A DNA stretch of 64,000 nt from Frateuria_A sp035943815 (lineage in GTDB: Bacteria > Pseudomonadota > Gammaproteobacteria > Xanthomonadales > Rhodanobacteraceae), in the NCBI RefSeq assembly GCF_035943815.1, contig NZ_DASZBU010000006.1:62001-126000 (forward strand), in the 5' to 3' direction. The position numbers and the translations under genes are program-made. Positions 1 to 8,371 of this stretch are shown here, one piece after another (within the stretch, counting starts at the first letter, position 1; every line of letters starts with the position of its first letter). Below the pieces are notes generated by a model, which had not been told where the DNA came from, ran no database searches, and saw only the letters and a list, made by a program, of their open reading frames with translations.

Positions 1-1101
1 GTCGACCACCTCGCCGATGAAGTACAGCCCAGGCACCAGCTTCGATTGCATCGTGCTGGAAGAAAGCCCGTCGGTGTCCACGCCGCCCAGCGTGACCTCG
101 GCGGTGCGGTAGCCTTCGGTGCCGCTGGCGACCAGCGGCCAGCCGTTGAGCCGCGCGCCGATCGCGACCAGTTCCGCCTCGCGATACTGGCGCATCGGCC
201 GGTTGCCGAAGTCGAGCTCGCACAGGCGCTGCGCCAGCCGCTTGGGCAGCACGTCCGCCAGCACGGTCTTCAGCTCCGCCGCCGGGCGCGCCGCGCGCTG
301 GACGGGCAGCCAGTCGGCCGCGTCTCGGTCGGGCAGCAGGTCCAGCCGCAGGTCTGCGCCCGGCTGCCAGTACGAGGAAATCTGCAGGATCGACGGCCCG
401 CTGGCGCCGCGGTGGGTGAACAGCAGGCCGCCGCGGAAGGACTGTCTTCCGCACCGTGCCTCGGCCGGCAAGGCCACGCCCGCCAGCTCCGCGTAGCGCT
501 CCTGATGCTTGCCGCTCAAGGTCAGCGGCACCAGCCCCGCGCGCGTCGGCAGTACGGCATGGCCGAATTGCCGCGCCAGTTCGTAGCCGAACCCGGTCGC
601 GCCCATGCTGGGGATCGACAGGCCGCCGCTGGCGATGACCAGCGCCTGGGCGTGCACTTCGCCGCGTGCCGTGGCCACGCTGAAACCCGCCTCGCCATGG
701 CGCACGCGCTCCACCGCGCAACTGGCTTCCAACCGCACGCCGGCGGCCGCGCATTCGTCCAGCAGCATGCGCACGATCTGCTTGGAGGAGTCGTCGCAGA
801 AGAGCTGGCCGAGCTCCTTCTCGTGGTAGGCGATGCGGTGCTTCTCGACCAGCGCGATGAAGTCGGCGGGCGTGTACCGCGCCAGCGCGGACTTGGCGAA
901 ATGCGGATTGGCCGAGAGGTAGTTGGCCGGCGTCACGCCAAGGTTGGTGAAATTGCAGCGCCCGCCGCCGGACATCAGGATCTTCTTGCCGGGCTTGTTG
1001 GCGTGGTCGAGCACCAGCACGCGCCGGCCGCGCTGGCCGGCGGTGATCGCGCACATGAGGCCGGCGGCGCCCGCGCCGATGACGAGTACGTCGGTTTTCA
1101 T
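1..1101 (-). CDS. HI0933/BaiN-like FAD-dependent oxidoreductase (partial, C-terminus off left edge)
   Basis: Reading the minus strand from the ATG at 1101 gives an uninterrupted frame to base 1 (367 codons), so the C-terminus lies outside the window. The N-terminus is a Rossmann FAD-binding motif (GAGAAG, residues 9-14). The family signature GGGRCN follows at residues 45-50, and the visible end contains GLYFIGEVVD, typical of HI0933/YhiN-type flavoproteins. These are cytosolic flavoproteins of about 390-400 residues whose substrate is usually unknown; the BaiN branch reduces steroid-like substrates in gut bacteria, which need not apply here. The gene is divergent from yajQ, 79 bp away. Family assignment is firm, substrate unknown. 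Confidence 0.88.
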   Translation of the reverse strand, partial: MKTDVLVIGAGAAGLMCAITAGQRGRRVLVLDHANKPGKKILMSGGGRCNFTNLGVTPANYLSANPHFAKSALARYTPADFIALVEKHRIAYHEKELGQLFCDDSSKQIVRMLLDECAAAGVRLEASCAVERVRHGEAGFSVATARGEVHAQALVIASGGLSIPSMGATGFGYELARQFGHAVLPTRAGLVPLTLSGKHQERYAELAGVALPAEARCGRQSFRGGLLFTHRGASGPSILQISSYWQPGADLRLDLLPDRDAADWLPVQRAARPAAELKTVLADVLPKRLAQRLCELDFGNRPMRQYREAELVAIGARLNGWPLVASGTEGYRTAEVTLGGVDTDGLSSSTMQSKLVPGLYFIGEVVD

Positions 1102-1144
1102 GGGATCGCAGCGGCTTCGAAGGCGCGCATTATCGCCGAGCGCT

Positions 1145-1150
1145 TACACT
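1145..1150 (+). promoter_or_regulatory. Putative -10 box (TACACT) of yajQ
   Basis: TACACT ends 30 bp before the yajQ start codon. No good -35 hexamer is visible. The same TAnACT shape recurs before several other genes in this window, which is the main reason to list it. Confidence 0.35.
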
Positions 1151-1180
1151 TTCCGCTCCCGTATCCAAAGGCGCACATCC

Positions 1181-1663
1181 ATGCCCTCCTTCGACGTCGT
1201 TTCCGAAGTGGACAAGCACGAGCTGACCAACGCGGTCGACCAGGCCAACCGCGAGCTGGCCAACCGCTTCGACTTCAAGGGTACCGACGCGGCCTACGAG
1301 CTGGACGGCTACGTGATCACCCAGCGCGCGCCCAGCGACTTCCAGCTGCAGCAGATGCTGGACATCCTGCGCGGCCGCCTGACCAGCCGCAAGATCGACA
1401 TCCGTGCGTTGGACGTGGCCGAGCCCGAAGTGAACCTCGCCGGCGCACGTCAGAAGATCACCGTCAAGCAGGGCATCGAGCAGCCGATCGCCAAGAAGCT
1501 CATCGCCGAGCTGAAGGCAGCCAAGCTCAAGGTCGAAGCGCAGATCAACGGCGACAAGCTGCGCGTGACCGGCAAAAAGCGCGACGACCTGCAGTTGGCC
1601 ATCGCGCAGCTGCGCAAGTCGCCCACCGAACTGCCGCTGCAGTTCGACAACTTCCGCGACTGA
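1181..1663 (+). CDS. yajQ: YajQ family nucleotide-binding protein
   Basis: 160 residues, the usual length for the family, starting MPSFDVVSE and containing NRFDFKG, which matches the conserved YajQ N-terminus. The fold is two RNA-recognition-like modules. Members bind nucleotides; in Xanthomonas a YajQ protein binds cyclic di-GMP and modulates a LysR-type regulator in virulence control (family knowledge, not shown here). A longer in-frame extension upstream is possible, but the internal ATG at 1181 gives the standard N-terminus. The stop lies only 4 bp from the convergent stop of the DUF1345 gene. Confidence 0.93.
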   Translation: MPSFDVVSEVDKHELTNAVDQANRELANRFDFKGTDAAYELDGYVITQRAPSDFQLQQMLDILRGRLTSRKIDIRALDVAEPEVNLAGARQKITVKQGIEQPIAKKLIAELKAAKLKVEAQINGDKLRVTGKKRDDLQLAIAQLRKSPTELPLQFDNFRD

Positions 1664-1667
1664 AAAC

Positions 1668-2360
1668 TCAGCTGCCCATGCCGGCGACGACGTTCACGCT
1701 GACGGCGATGATGAAGACATTGAAGAAAAACGCGATCACGCCGTGCAGCAGGGCCATGCGCCGTAGCTCGCGGCTGGTGATCTGCACGTCCGATACCTGG
1801 AAGGTCATGCCGATCACCAGCGCGAAGTACATGAAGTCCCAGTAGTCGGGATGCTCGGTCTGCGGGAAATCCAGGCCCCGGTGCTGGGTGCCGAAATCGC
1901 CGTAGTAACCGTGCGCGTAGTGCTGCGCAAACATCGTGTTGATGAACAGCCACGACAGCACCAGGGTCAGTGCCGCCAGGAGGATCGCCGTCAGGCCGCC
2001 GGTCTTGCTGGCGTGCAGTTCGTTGGTCAGCGCCACCAGCACCACGCTGGTCAGCACCAGTGCGCTGCTCAGCACGCCCCAGCGGCCGGTATCCATGGCG
2101 CGCGCCTGGCTGCGCATGTGCTCGGGCGTCGCCCGGGCGAACAGCCGCCATAGCGCCACCAGATAGACCAGGGCGCCGGCGTCGAACCCGAGCAGCACCG
2201 CGCTGCGCGGGAGTGCCCCGGCGAGCACCAGCGAGCCGGTGGCAAGCACGAAAACCACGCCGGACAAGCTCAGCCGCGGCCGTGCGCGCAGGTGGTGCAG
2301 CGGCCGCCAGCGCCAGCGTCGGCGGGGTGGAACGAGGGTGTCGTCGATATCCCGGGGCAA
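1668..2360 (-). CDS. DUF1345 family integral membrane protein
   Basis: About 230 residues with four or five hydrophobic segments and the DUF1345 hallmark region around FMYFALVIGMTFQVSDV near the C-terminus. The frame is open further upstream to 2462, but I choose the TTG at 2360. A good ribosome site (GGAGAAGG) sits 4 bp before it, and the longer form would overlap the upstream GNAT gene and add an arginine-rich, non-membrane N-terminus. Function is unknown; the family is described only as a predicted inner-membrane protein. The start is an inference and could be tested by N-terminal proteomics. Confidence 0.82.
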   Translation of the reverse strand: MPRDIDDTLVPPRRRWRWRPLHHLRARPRLSLSGVVFVLATGSLVLAGALPRSAVLLGFDAGALVYLVALWRLFARATPEHMRSQARAMDTGRWGVLSSALVLTSVVLVALTNELHASKTGGLTAILLAALTLVLSWLFINTMFAQHYAHGYYGDFGTQHRGLDFPQTEHPDYWDFMYFALVIGMTFQVSDVQITSRELRRMALLHGVIAFFFNVFIIAVSVNVVAGMGS

Positions 2361-2442
2361 GGGACCTTCTCCAAGGGTTCGGTGCTGCAGCGCGTGGCCG
2401 CGCCGGCGCACCGATCCGGAGCCGCGGATGGCCGCGAGTGTA

Positions 2443-2718
2443 TCAGGCGCGCAGGTCGGCAAATTCCGGGTGGCGGCGCAGCCATGCCGCCGCGTAGGAG
2501 CAGGCAGGCACCACCTTCAGGCCTTGGGCGCGGGCGCTTTCCATCGCCGCCCGGGTCAGCGCCGCCGCGATGCCGCGGCCTTCCACCGCCGGCGGCACGC
2601 CGGTGTGGGTGATCGTCATGGAGTCGCCGGCCAGGCGGTAGTCCAGCACGCAAAGCGCGCCGTCGACGCGGGTCTCGAAGCGCTGCGCGCCGGGGTCGTG
2701 GCGAATGTCCAGGTCCAT
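2443..2718 (-). CDS. Small GNAT-fold acetyltransferase (YjdJ-like, PF14542 type)
   Basis: 91 residues. The centre carries the acetyl-CoA loop region VEGRGIAAALTRAAME, and the C-terminal half has the VVPACSYAAAWLRRHPEF signature typical of the minimal GNAT proteins of the YjdJ/PF14542 type. The ATG at 2718 is preceded by GAGGAGG at good spacing; longer frames upstream lack this. Substrate is unknown. It probably starts a short transcript with the DUF1345 gene 82 bp downstream, and is divergent from the OsmC gene. Confidence 0.85.
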   Translation of the reverse strand: MDLDIRHDPGAQRFETRVDGALCVLDYRLAGDSMTITHTGVPPAVEGRGIAAALTRAAMESARAQGLKVVPACSYAAAWLRRHPEFADLRA

Positions 2719-2853
2719 GCGCCCTCCTCGAAGCAAACGCCGAGCATACGTCCGCGCGGGGAAAAGCGCCCGTGAAGCCAGCCCCGCGCGGCATTCGCAC
2801 CTCCTGCATGGCTCGGCGGACACACTCGGGCGCTCACTCCACGGGAGACCGCC

Positions 2854-3279
2854 ATGAAGAAATCCGCATCCGCCGTCTGGACCGGCGGCCTCAAGGATGG
2901 CCAGGGCACCATGTCCACCGAGACCGGCGTGTTGCGCGAGGCGCCCTACGGCTTCAAGTCCCGCTTCGAGGACGGCCCGGGCACCAACCCGGAGGAACTG
3001 ATCGGCGCGGCGCTCGCCGGCTGCTACTCGATGGCGCTATCGCTGGGCCTGGGCAACGCCGGGCTCACGCCAGAGAGGATCGAGACCCGCACCCAGGTGA
3101 CGCTGGACAAGCAGGGCGACGGTTTTGCCATCACCACGATCGCGCTGCAGTGCCGCGCCCACGTACCGGGCGCGGACGCCGCCACGTTCGAGCGCATCGC
3201 CCAGGAGACCAAGCAGGGCTGCCCCGTGTCCAAGCTGCTGCGCGCCGAGATCTCGCTGGACGCCCGGCTGGAAGGCTGA
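2854..3279 (+). CDS. OsmC family peroxiredoxin
   Basis: 141 residues, the OsmC length. The two conserved cysteines of thiol-dependent hydroperoxide reduction are present: Cys57 in LAGCYSMAL and Cys123 in QGCPVSKLL, with the conserved glutamate in TNPEEL just ahead. OsmC proteins reduce organic hydroperoxides in the cytosol with dihydrolipoyl-type reductants, and are usually stress- or stationary-phase-induced. The start ATG follows GGGAGACC. A single-gene unit between a divergent GNAT gene and a convergent GGDEF gene. Confidence 0.94.
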   Translation: MKKSASAVWTGGLKDGQGTMSTETGVLREAPYGFKSRFEDGPGTNPEELIGAALAGCYSMALSLGLGNAGLTPERIETRTQVTLDKQGDGFAITTIALQCRAHVPGADAATFERIAQETKQGCPVSKLLRAEISLDARLEG

Positions 3280-3303
3280 ACGCCCTCGGCGGGACGCCCC
3301 CGG

Positions 3304-4494
3304 TTAGGCCGGCACCGACCCGGCCAGGTGCAGATCGGCCGCCATCACGCGGTTGCGCCCCGCGCGCTTGGCTCCATACAGCGCGGCATCGGCACGGTGG
3401 AGCAACGCGCCCACGTCACGCTCGCCCGGGCGCGCGGCGGCCACCCCGATGGACACGGTCAGCTGCAGCACGTGCCCATCGACCAGCAGCGGCGTGGATT
3501 CGACCGTGCAACGGATGCGCTCGGCCAGCACCAGCGCCTGCTCCAGGGTGGTGTCGGGCGCCAGCACCACGAACTCCTCGCCGCCGACCCGGCCGACCAC
3601 GTTGGCGGCGCGCAAAGTGGTGCGGATGCTGCCCACCAGCGCCAGCAGCACCTTGTCGCCGCCGCCGTGGCCGAAGCGGTCGTTGACGCTCTTGAAGTGG
3701 TCGGCATCGATCATCAACACCCCCAGCGGGCGCCCGCTGCGGTTCGCCTGGGCCAGCAGCCGGGTCGCCGTCTCGTTCAGCGCCAGGCGGTTCTGTACGC
3801 CGGTGAGCGCGTCGACGCGGGCCAGCTGGTACAGCTCGCGCTGCAGGGTTTCGTTGTAGAGCAGCAGGAAGGCGATGCTCAGGAACAGAGGCTGCATGCC
3901 CGACAGCAGCACGTACAGGTAGTTGACCGTGTCGGGCTGGATGACGTCGGCCGGCGGGTTGAGGTCGAACCACAGCTGGCCGTTGCGCCACAGCAGCAGC
4001 AGTGCCGAGAGCGTGTGCAGCATGAGCAGTATCGCCCGCGCCCGCGTGGCGCGGCGCAGGCCGCCCTGCAGCAGCGCCTCCATGCGCAGCCAGATCAGCG
4101 CCACGATCGCGATGGAGCCCCACACCACGCGCAGGCGGTAATCCGGCTGCACCACGCCGAACCAGCCCACGCCCAACCAGCCGATCACCCCGATCGCCAG
4201 CGCGGAGCGCCAGCGCAGCGGCGCCCCGAGCAGCTTGCGCAGGGCCACCACCGCCATGCCATGCGCCAGCAGGTTGAGGGCATTGCCGCCCAGCAGCAGC
4301 TGCGCCGGATGCAGCCAGGCCTGCGCAGCCAGCATGGCCCAGCCGCCCGATTCGACCGCCAGCGCGCCGGCACGCAGCTTCAGCGCGTCGCGGGCGGCGC
4401 CCGGGCCGCCCTGGGTGCCCGCCCACAGCATCGCCGCCAGCGCCAGCGACTGGATGGCGCTGATCAGCGACAGGGTTTCGATGTGCATGGGCAT
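3304..4494 (-). CDS. Membrane-anchored diguanylate cyclase (GGDEF domain)
   Basis: 396 residues. The first ~210 are hydrophobic with about six or seven predicted membrane segments and no recognisable ligand domain. The GGDEF domain follows, with an intact active-site GGEEF at 304-308, predicting synthesis of cyclic di-GMP from GTP at the inner membrane. The product-inhibition (I) site normally reads RxxD just before the active site; here the aligned residues are RAAN (295-298), so feedback inhibition may be weak. Start MPMHIE; a second ATG two codons later is possible. It is divergent from the NERD-helicase gene. Confidence 0.93.
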   Translation of the reverse strand: MPMHIETLSLISAIQSLALAAMLWAGTQGGPGAARDALKLRAGALAVESGGWAMLAAQAWLHPAQLLLGGNALNLLAHGMAVVALRKLLGAPLRWRSALAIGVIGWLGVGWFGVVQPDYRLRVVWGSIAIVALIWLRMEALLQGGLRRATRARAILLMLHTLSALLLLWRNGQLWFDLNPPADVIQPDTVNYLYVLLSGMQPLFLSIAFLLLYNETLQRELYQLARVDALTGVQNRLALNETATRLLAQANRSGRPLGVLMIDADHFKSVNDRFGHGGGDKVLLALVGSIRTTLRAANVVGRVGGEEFVVLAPDTTLEQALVLAERIRCTVESTPLLVDGHVLQLTVSIGVAAARPGERDVGALLHRADAALYGAKRAGRNRVMAADLHLAGSVPA

Positions 4495-4610
4495 GGACGG
4501 GCTCTCCCCCGCGCGCGGACGTCGCGATCAGTCTGCCGCAGGCTTCCAAGCTGGCCCGCGGGGGCTTACCGTCGCCCGTCCTATCGGCGCTGGCGGTGTC
4601 AACTTTAGCG

Positions 4611-4638
4611 TTGACAGTGGCTTTGAGTCCGCTACTTT
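4611..4638 (+). promoter_or_regulatory. Sigma-70 promoter of the NERD-helicase gene
   Basis: A perfect -35 TTGACA (4611-4616), 16 bp spacer, then -10 TACTTT (4633-4638). The start codon is 27 bp further on, preceded by CGGAGG. This is the cleanest vegetative promoter seen in the window. Confidence 0.65.
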
Positions 4639-4665
4639 CCCCGCAAAATCCCCAACGGAGGCCGA

Positions 4666-6540
4666 ATGGCCACGCTCATCCCGACCCGCAACAGCTGCCT
4701 GCCGCGCATGACTGCGGGCGAGAAGCGCTTCTCCGAGCGGCTGGAGCAGAAGCTGGAGGACGACTACCTGCTTTGGTACGACGTGCCGGTGGGCCTGAAG
4801 CAGCGCCACCCGGACTTCGTCGTGTTCCACCCGCGCCGGGGCCTGCTGGTGCTGGAGGTGAAGGACTGGAAGGCCGAGACCATCCAGCACGCCGACAGCA
4901 CCCAGTTCACCCTGATCACCGAGCGCGGGCTGGTGAAGGAGAACCATCCGCTGCTGCAGGCGCGCGCCTATGCGCTGGAGATCGGCGTGGTGCTGGAGCG
5001 CGACCCGGCGCTGCGCTTCCCCGCCGGCCATCGCCACGCCGGCAAGATCATCATGCCCTGGGCCTGGGGCGTGGTGCTGGCCAACATCAGCCGCAAGCAG
5101 TTCCAGGACGGCGGGCTCGATGCGGTGATCCCGCCGCACCTGGTCATCTGCCGCGACGAGTTCTACGAGTCGGTGGAATCGGAAGACCTGCAGGAACGGC
5201 TGTGGGCGATGTTTCCGCAGGTGTTCCCGGTGGCGCTGACCCTGCCGCAGATCGACCGCGTGCGCTGGCACCTGTTCCCCGAGCTGCGGGTGGAGGCAGG
5301 CAGCGGCCAGTTCGGCCTCTTCGGGCCGACCGACGCGGCCGTGCGGCCCCTCGAGATCCCGGAACTGGTCAAGGTGATGGACGCCCAGCAGGAGCAACTG
5401 GCCCGTTCGCTCGGCGACGAGCACCGCATCATCCATGGCGTCGCGGGCTCCGGAAAGACCATGATCCTGGGCTTCCGCGCCATGCAGCTGGCGCGCACGA
5501 TGAGCCGGCCGATCCTGGTGCTCTGCTACAACAAGACTCTCGCCGCGCGGCTGGAACAGCTCATCGGCGAGCGCGGCCTGGCCGACAAGGTGCAGGTCTA
5601 CAACTTCCACAAGTGGTGCCGGGCGATGCTCACGGCCTACCACGTGGAGCTGCCGCCCAAGGGATCCGACCGCTTCTTCGAGCAGATGGTCGAGCGGGTG
5701 ATCGACGGCGTCGACCGCGGCCGGATCCCGCGCTTCCAGTACGGAGCGGTGCTCGTCGACGAGGGCCACGACTTCGAGCCGGACTGGTACAAGCTGATCG
5801 TGCAGATGATCGACCCGGCGACCAACTCGCTGCTGGTGCTCTATGACGACGCGCAGAACATCTACGGCAAGGCCGACCGGCGCAAGGTGAGCTGGAAGAG
5901 CCTCGGTGTCCAGGCGCAGGGCCGCACCACCATCCTCAAGCTCAACTACCGCAACACGCTGGAGATCCTGGCAGTGGCGCGCGGCTTCGCCAACGAGCTG
6001 CTGGCCGAACGCGCCGAGGACGAGGACGGCGTGCCGCTGGTCGCGCCGGAAAGCGCCGGCCGGCGCGGCGCGCTGCCGGAGCTGATCCGCGTGGAGACTG
6101 CGCCCGCCCAGCTCACCGTGCTGATCGCCCAGCTGAGCGACGAGCACGCGCACGGCCGGCCGTGGTCGGACATGGCGGTGATCTTCCGCAACCAGTGGGA
6201 GGGCGAAAAGCTCGCCCAGGCGCTGGAGCGCGAGGGCATTCCTGCCCGCCTGGCCGAAGGCACGGGCAAGGGCGCGCTGTTCGCCGTGGGCGACACGGTC
6301 AAGCTGGTGACCATGCATTCGAGCAAGGGCTTGGAGTTCCCGTTCGTGATCATCCCGGGGCTGGGCTCGCTGCCCAAGGACGGCAAGGACGAGGCCGAGG
6401 AGGCGCGGCTGCTCTACGTGGCGATGACCCGCGCCACCGAGCGGCTGGTGTTGATCCACCACGACGAGTCGGTGTTCAGCAAGCGCATCCGCGATTCGAT
6501 CAACCAGGTGCAGGAACAACTCGTCGCCCTGCCGGCCTGA
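4666..6540 (+). CDS. NERD-domain nuclease-like protein fused to a UvrD-type helicase/ATPase
   Basis: 624 residues. Residues ~15-150 form a NERD (nuclease-related) domain: Asp50 in HPDFVVF and Glu64/Lys66 in LVLEVKDW match the restriction-endonuclease-like catalytic arrangement. A superfamily-1 helicase follows: Walker A GVAGSGKT (258-265), Walker B VLVDEGHD (362-369), a motif-V-like TMHSSKGLEFPFVI (549-562) and motif-VI LYVAMTRATERL (583-594). The 2A/2B region is short compared with full UvrD. It likely acts on DNA (or RNA) in the cytosol; similar proteins occur both as housekeeping repair-like genes and within defence loci. It stands alone here with its own promoter and no methylase or other defence partner beside it. 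Confidence 0.88.
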   Translation: MATLIPTRNSCLPRMTAGEKRFSERLEQKLEDDYLLWYDVPVGLKQRHPDFVVFHPRRGLLVLEVKDWKAETIQHADSTQFTLITERGLVKENHPLLQARAYALEIGVVLERDPALRFPAGHRHAGKIIMPWAWGVVLANISRKQFQDGGLDAVIPPHLVICRDEFYESVESEDLQERLWAMFPQVFPVALTLPQIDRVRWHLFPELRVEAGSGQFGLFGPTDAAVRPLEIPELVKVMDAQQEQLARSLGDEHRIIHGVAGSGKTMILGFRAMQLARTMSRPILVLCYNKTLAARLEQLIGERGLADKVQVYNFHKWCRAMLTAYHVELPPKGSDRFFEQMVERVIDGVDRGRIPRFQYGAVLVDEGHDFEPDWYKLIVQMIDPATNSLLVLYDDAQNIYGKADRRKVSWKSLGVQAQGRTTILKLNYRNTLEILAVARGFANELLAERAEDEDGVPLVAPESAGRRGALPELIRVETAPAQLTVLIAQLSDEHAHGRPWSDMAVIFRNQWEGEKLAQALEREGIPARLAEGTGKGALFAVGDTVKLVTMHSSKGLEFPFVIIPGLGSLPKDGKDEAEEARLLYVAMTRATERLVLIHHDESVFSKRIRDSINQVQEQLVALPA

Positions 6541-6568
6541 TGCGGCGATGCCCTCATCCGCCTGTCGG

Positions 6569-6644
6569 CACCTGTCCTGGTGAACGGGAGGACCAACGCG
6601 GGGAACTCCCTGGGTGAGGCCGCCGCCCGTTCGCGGGACAGGCG
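6569..6644. repeat. Imperfect long inverted repeat after the NERD-helicase gene
   Basis: Left arm 6569-6588 (starts CACCTGTCCTGG) and right arm 6626-6644 are near-complementary, separated by ~37 bp. It lies between the NERD-helicase stop and the peptidase start and may act as a transcript end or be a dispersed palindromic element. Confidence 0.35.
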
Positions 6645-6754
6645 CCCAACGGGCCGATGAAGGCAACTTCGCCTCGGCCCCATGCCTTTGGGCACGCTCC
6701 AGCACCCCCACCAGCCGCTAGGCTGGTCGCTTCCGCAACAAGGGGACTCCACAC

Positions 6755-8242
6755 GTGCGCAAGACCCTCCTGGCCACCCTGCTGGTCGCCTCGCTGCTGG
6801 CCGGCCTCGCCGCTCCCGCCTTCGCCGCCGACAAGCCCGCTGCCGAGAGCCACGGTGAGTTCCACCTGCCGCCCTTCCCCGCCGACGCGCACGTCCAGCA
6901 GACCGCGCAGATCGACGGCCGCACGCTCAAGTACACCGTCACCGTGGGCTCGTTGCCGGTGCGCGACGAGAAGGGCAATACCGTGGCCGAGGTGGTATTC
7001 ACCGCCTACACCATGGCCGGCGGCGACCGCCCGGTGACCTTCGCGCTCAACGGCGGCCCGGGCGCCTCCTCGGTCTACCTGAACCTGGGCGCGATCGGCC
7101 CGAAGCGGGTGAACTTCGGCGTCGAGGGCAACAACCCTTCCGATCCGGCCACCCTGCACGACAACCCCGGCAGCTGGCTGCCCTTCACCGATCTGGTGTT
7201 CATCGATCCGGTCGGCACCGGCTTCAGCCGCGCCCTGGTCGACGACAAGAAGGCCACCGAGCTCTTCTACAGCACCGACAACGACATCAAATACCTCTCG
7301 CGCATCGTCTACGACTGGCTGGTCACAAACCATCGCATGCCGTCGTCCAAGTACCTGGTCGGTGAAAGCTACGGTGGCTTTCGCGGCCCGCGCATCACCG
7401 ACTATCTGCAGACCCAGCTGGGCGTGGCGATGAAGGGCGTGGTGCTGGTCTCGCCCTACCTCGATCCGGCCGCTTCCAACGACGAGAACGTATCGCCGCT
7501 GCCCTGGATGCTGACCCTGCCCTCGATCGCCGCCGCGCACCTTGAGCGCGAGCATCGGCTCACCCCCGAGGCGATGGACCAGGTGATCGAATACACCCGC
7601 AGCGAGTACGCCACCGACCTGATGCGCGGCCGCTCCGATCCGCAGGCGACCGAGCGGGTGATCAAGAAGGTGACCGAGCTGACCGGGCTGGACCCGCTGT
7701 TCGTGCGCCGCTCCGGCGGGCGCCTGGAAACCCAGGCCTACCTGCGCGAGGTCTACCGCGCCGAGGGCAAGCTGGGCAGCCGCTACGACTCCAACGTCAC
7801 CGCCTGGGACCCATTCCCCTACGCGCCGCGCCAGCGCACCGGCGATCCGATCCTGAACGGCATCATCGCGCCCACCACCACGGCGATGGTCGACTTCGTC
7901 ACCCGTACCGTCGGCTGGAAGTACGACGGCCGCTACAACGCGCTCAGCTACGAGGTGAACAAGCTGTGGCACGAGGACGAGGACGCCAACCAGGGCTCGG
8001 TGGCGCAGCTGCGCGAGTCGGTGGCCAATGATCCGGGCCTGCGCGTGCTCATCGCGCACGGCTGGGACGACCTCTCCTGTCCGTTCATGGCCTCGGTGCT
8101 GATCGTCGACCAGATGCCGGCGATGGGCGATCCGACTCGCGTGCAGGTCAAGAGCTACCCCGGCGGGCACATGTTCTACGCCCGCCCGGAAAGCCAGGCG
8201 ACGCTGCTCAAGGACGTCAAGGCGCTGTACGGCGCGAGGTGA
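6755..8242 (+). CDS. Secreted S10 (serine carboxypeptidase)-like peptidase
   Basis: 495 residues from a GTG start preceded by AAGGGGA, with a classic signal peptide (basic MRK, hydrophobic core, cleavage near AFAA-DK at residue 25). The alpha/beta-hydrolase core shows the oxyanion segment NGGPGASS (99-106), the nucleophile GESYGG (Ser205), the aspartate region GWDDLSCP and the histidine in YPGGHMFY (His472). Together these are the S10 triad, predicting removal of C-terminal residues in the periplasm or outside the cell. A TAGGCT hexamer 30 bp before the start is a possible -10 box. Monocistronic by position; convergent with the LysR gene. Confidence 0.92.
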   Translation: MRKTLLATLLVASLLAGLAAPAFAADKPAAESHGEFHLPPFPADAHVQQTAQIDGRTLKYTVTVGSLPVRDEKGNTVAEVVFTAYTMAGGDRPVTFALNGGPGASSVYLNLGAIGPKRVNFGVEGNNPSDPATLHDNPGSWLPFTDLVFIDPVGTGFSRALVDDKKATELFYSTDNDIKYLSRIVYDWLVTNHRMPSSKYLVGESYGGFRGPRITDYLQTQLGVAMKGVVLVSPYLDPAASNDENVSPLPWMLTLPSIAAAHLEREHRLTPEAMDQVIEYTRSEYATDLMRGRSDPQATERVIKKVTELTGLDPLFVRRSGGRLETQAYLREVYRAEGKLGSRYDSNVTAWDPFPYAPRQRTGDPILNGIIAPTTTAMVDFVTRTVGWKYDGRYNALSYEVNKLWHEDEDANQGSVAQLRESVANDPGLRVLIAHGWDDLSCPFMASVLIVDQMPAMGDPTRVQVKSYPGGHMFYARPESQATLLKDVKALYGAR

Positions 8243-8371
8243 TGCAACGCGTGGCGAGCACGGATCGCGGCGCGCCATGCCGGGATCCGTCGCCGCCGCA
8301 GCTACATCGCGTATGACCCGCCGGAATGGACAGCATCGCCCCACTCTCGCCGGCCTGTCGCCGGTGACGCC

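Noticed and set aside
46..1845. 599-codon plus-strand open frame
   Set aside because: Shadow of the flavoprotein gene and of yajQ; composition is Arg/Gln/His-rich with no domain.
4528..6711. 727-codon minus-strand frame
   Set aside because: Antisense of the NERD-helicase gene; His/Gln/Arg-rich without domains.
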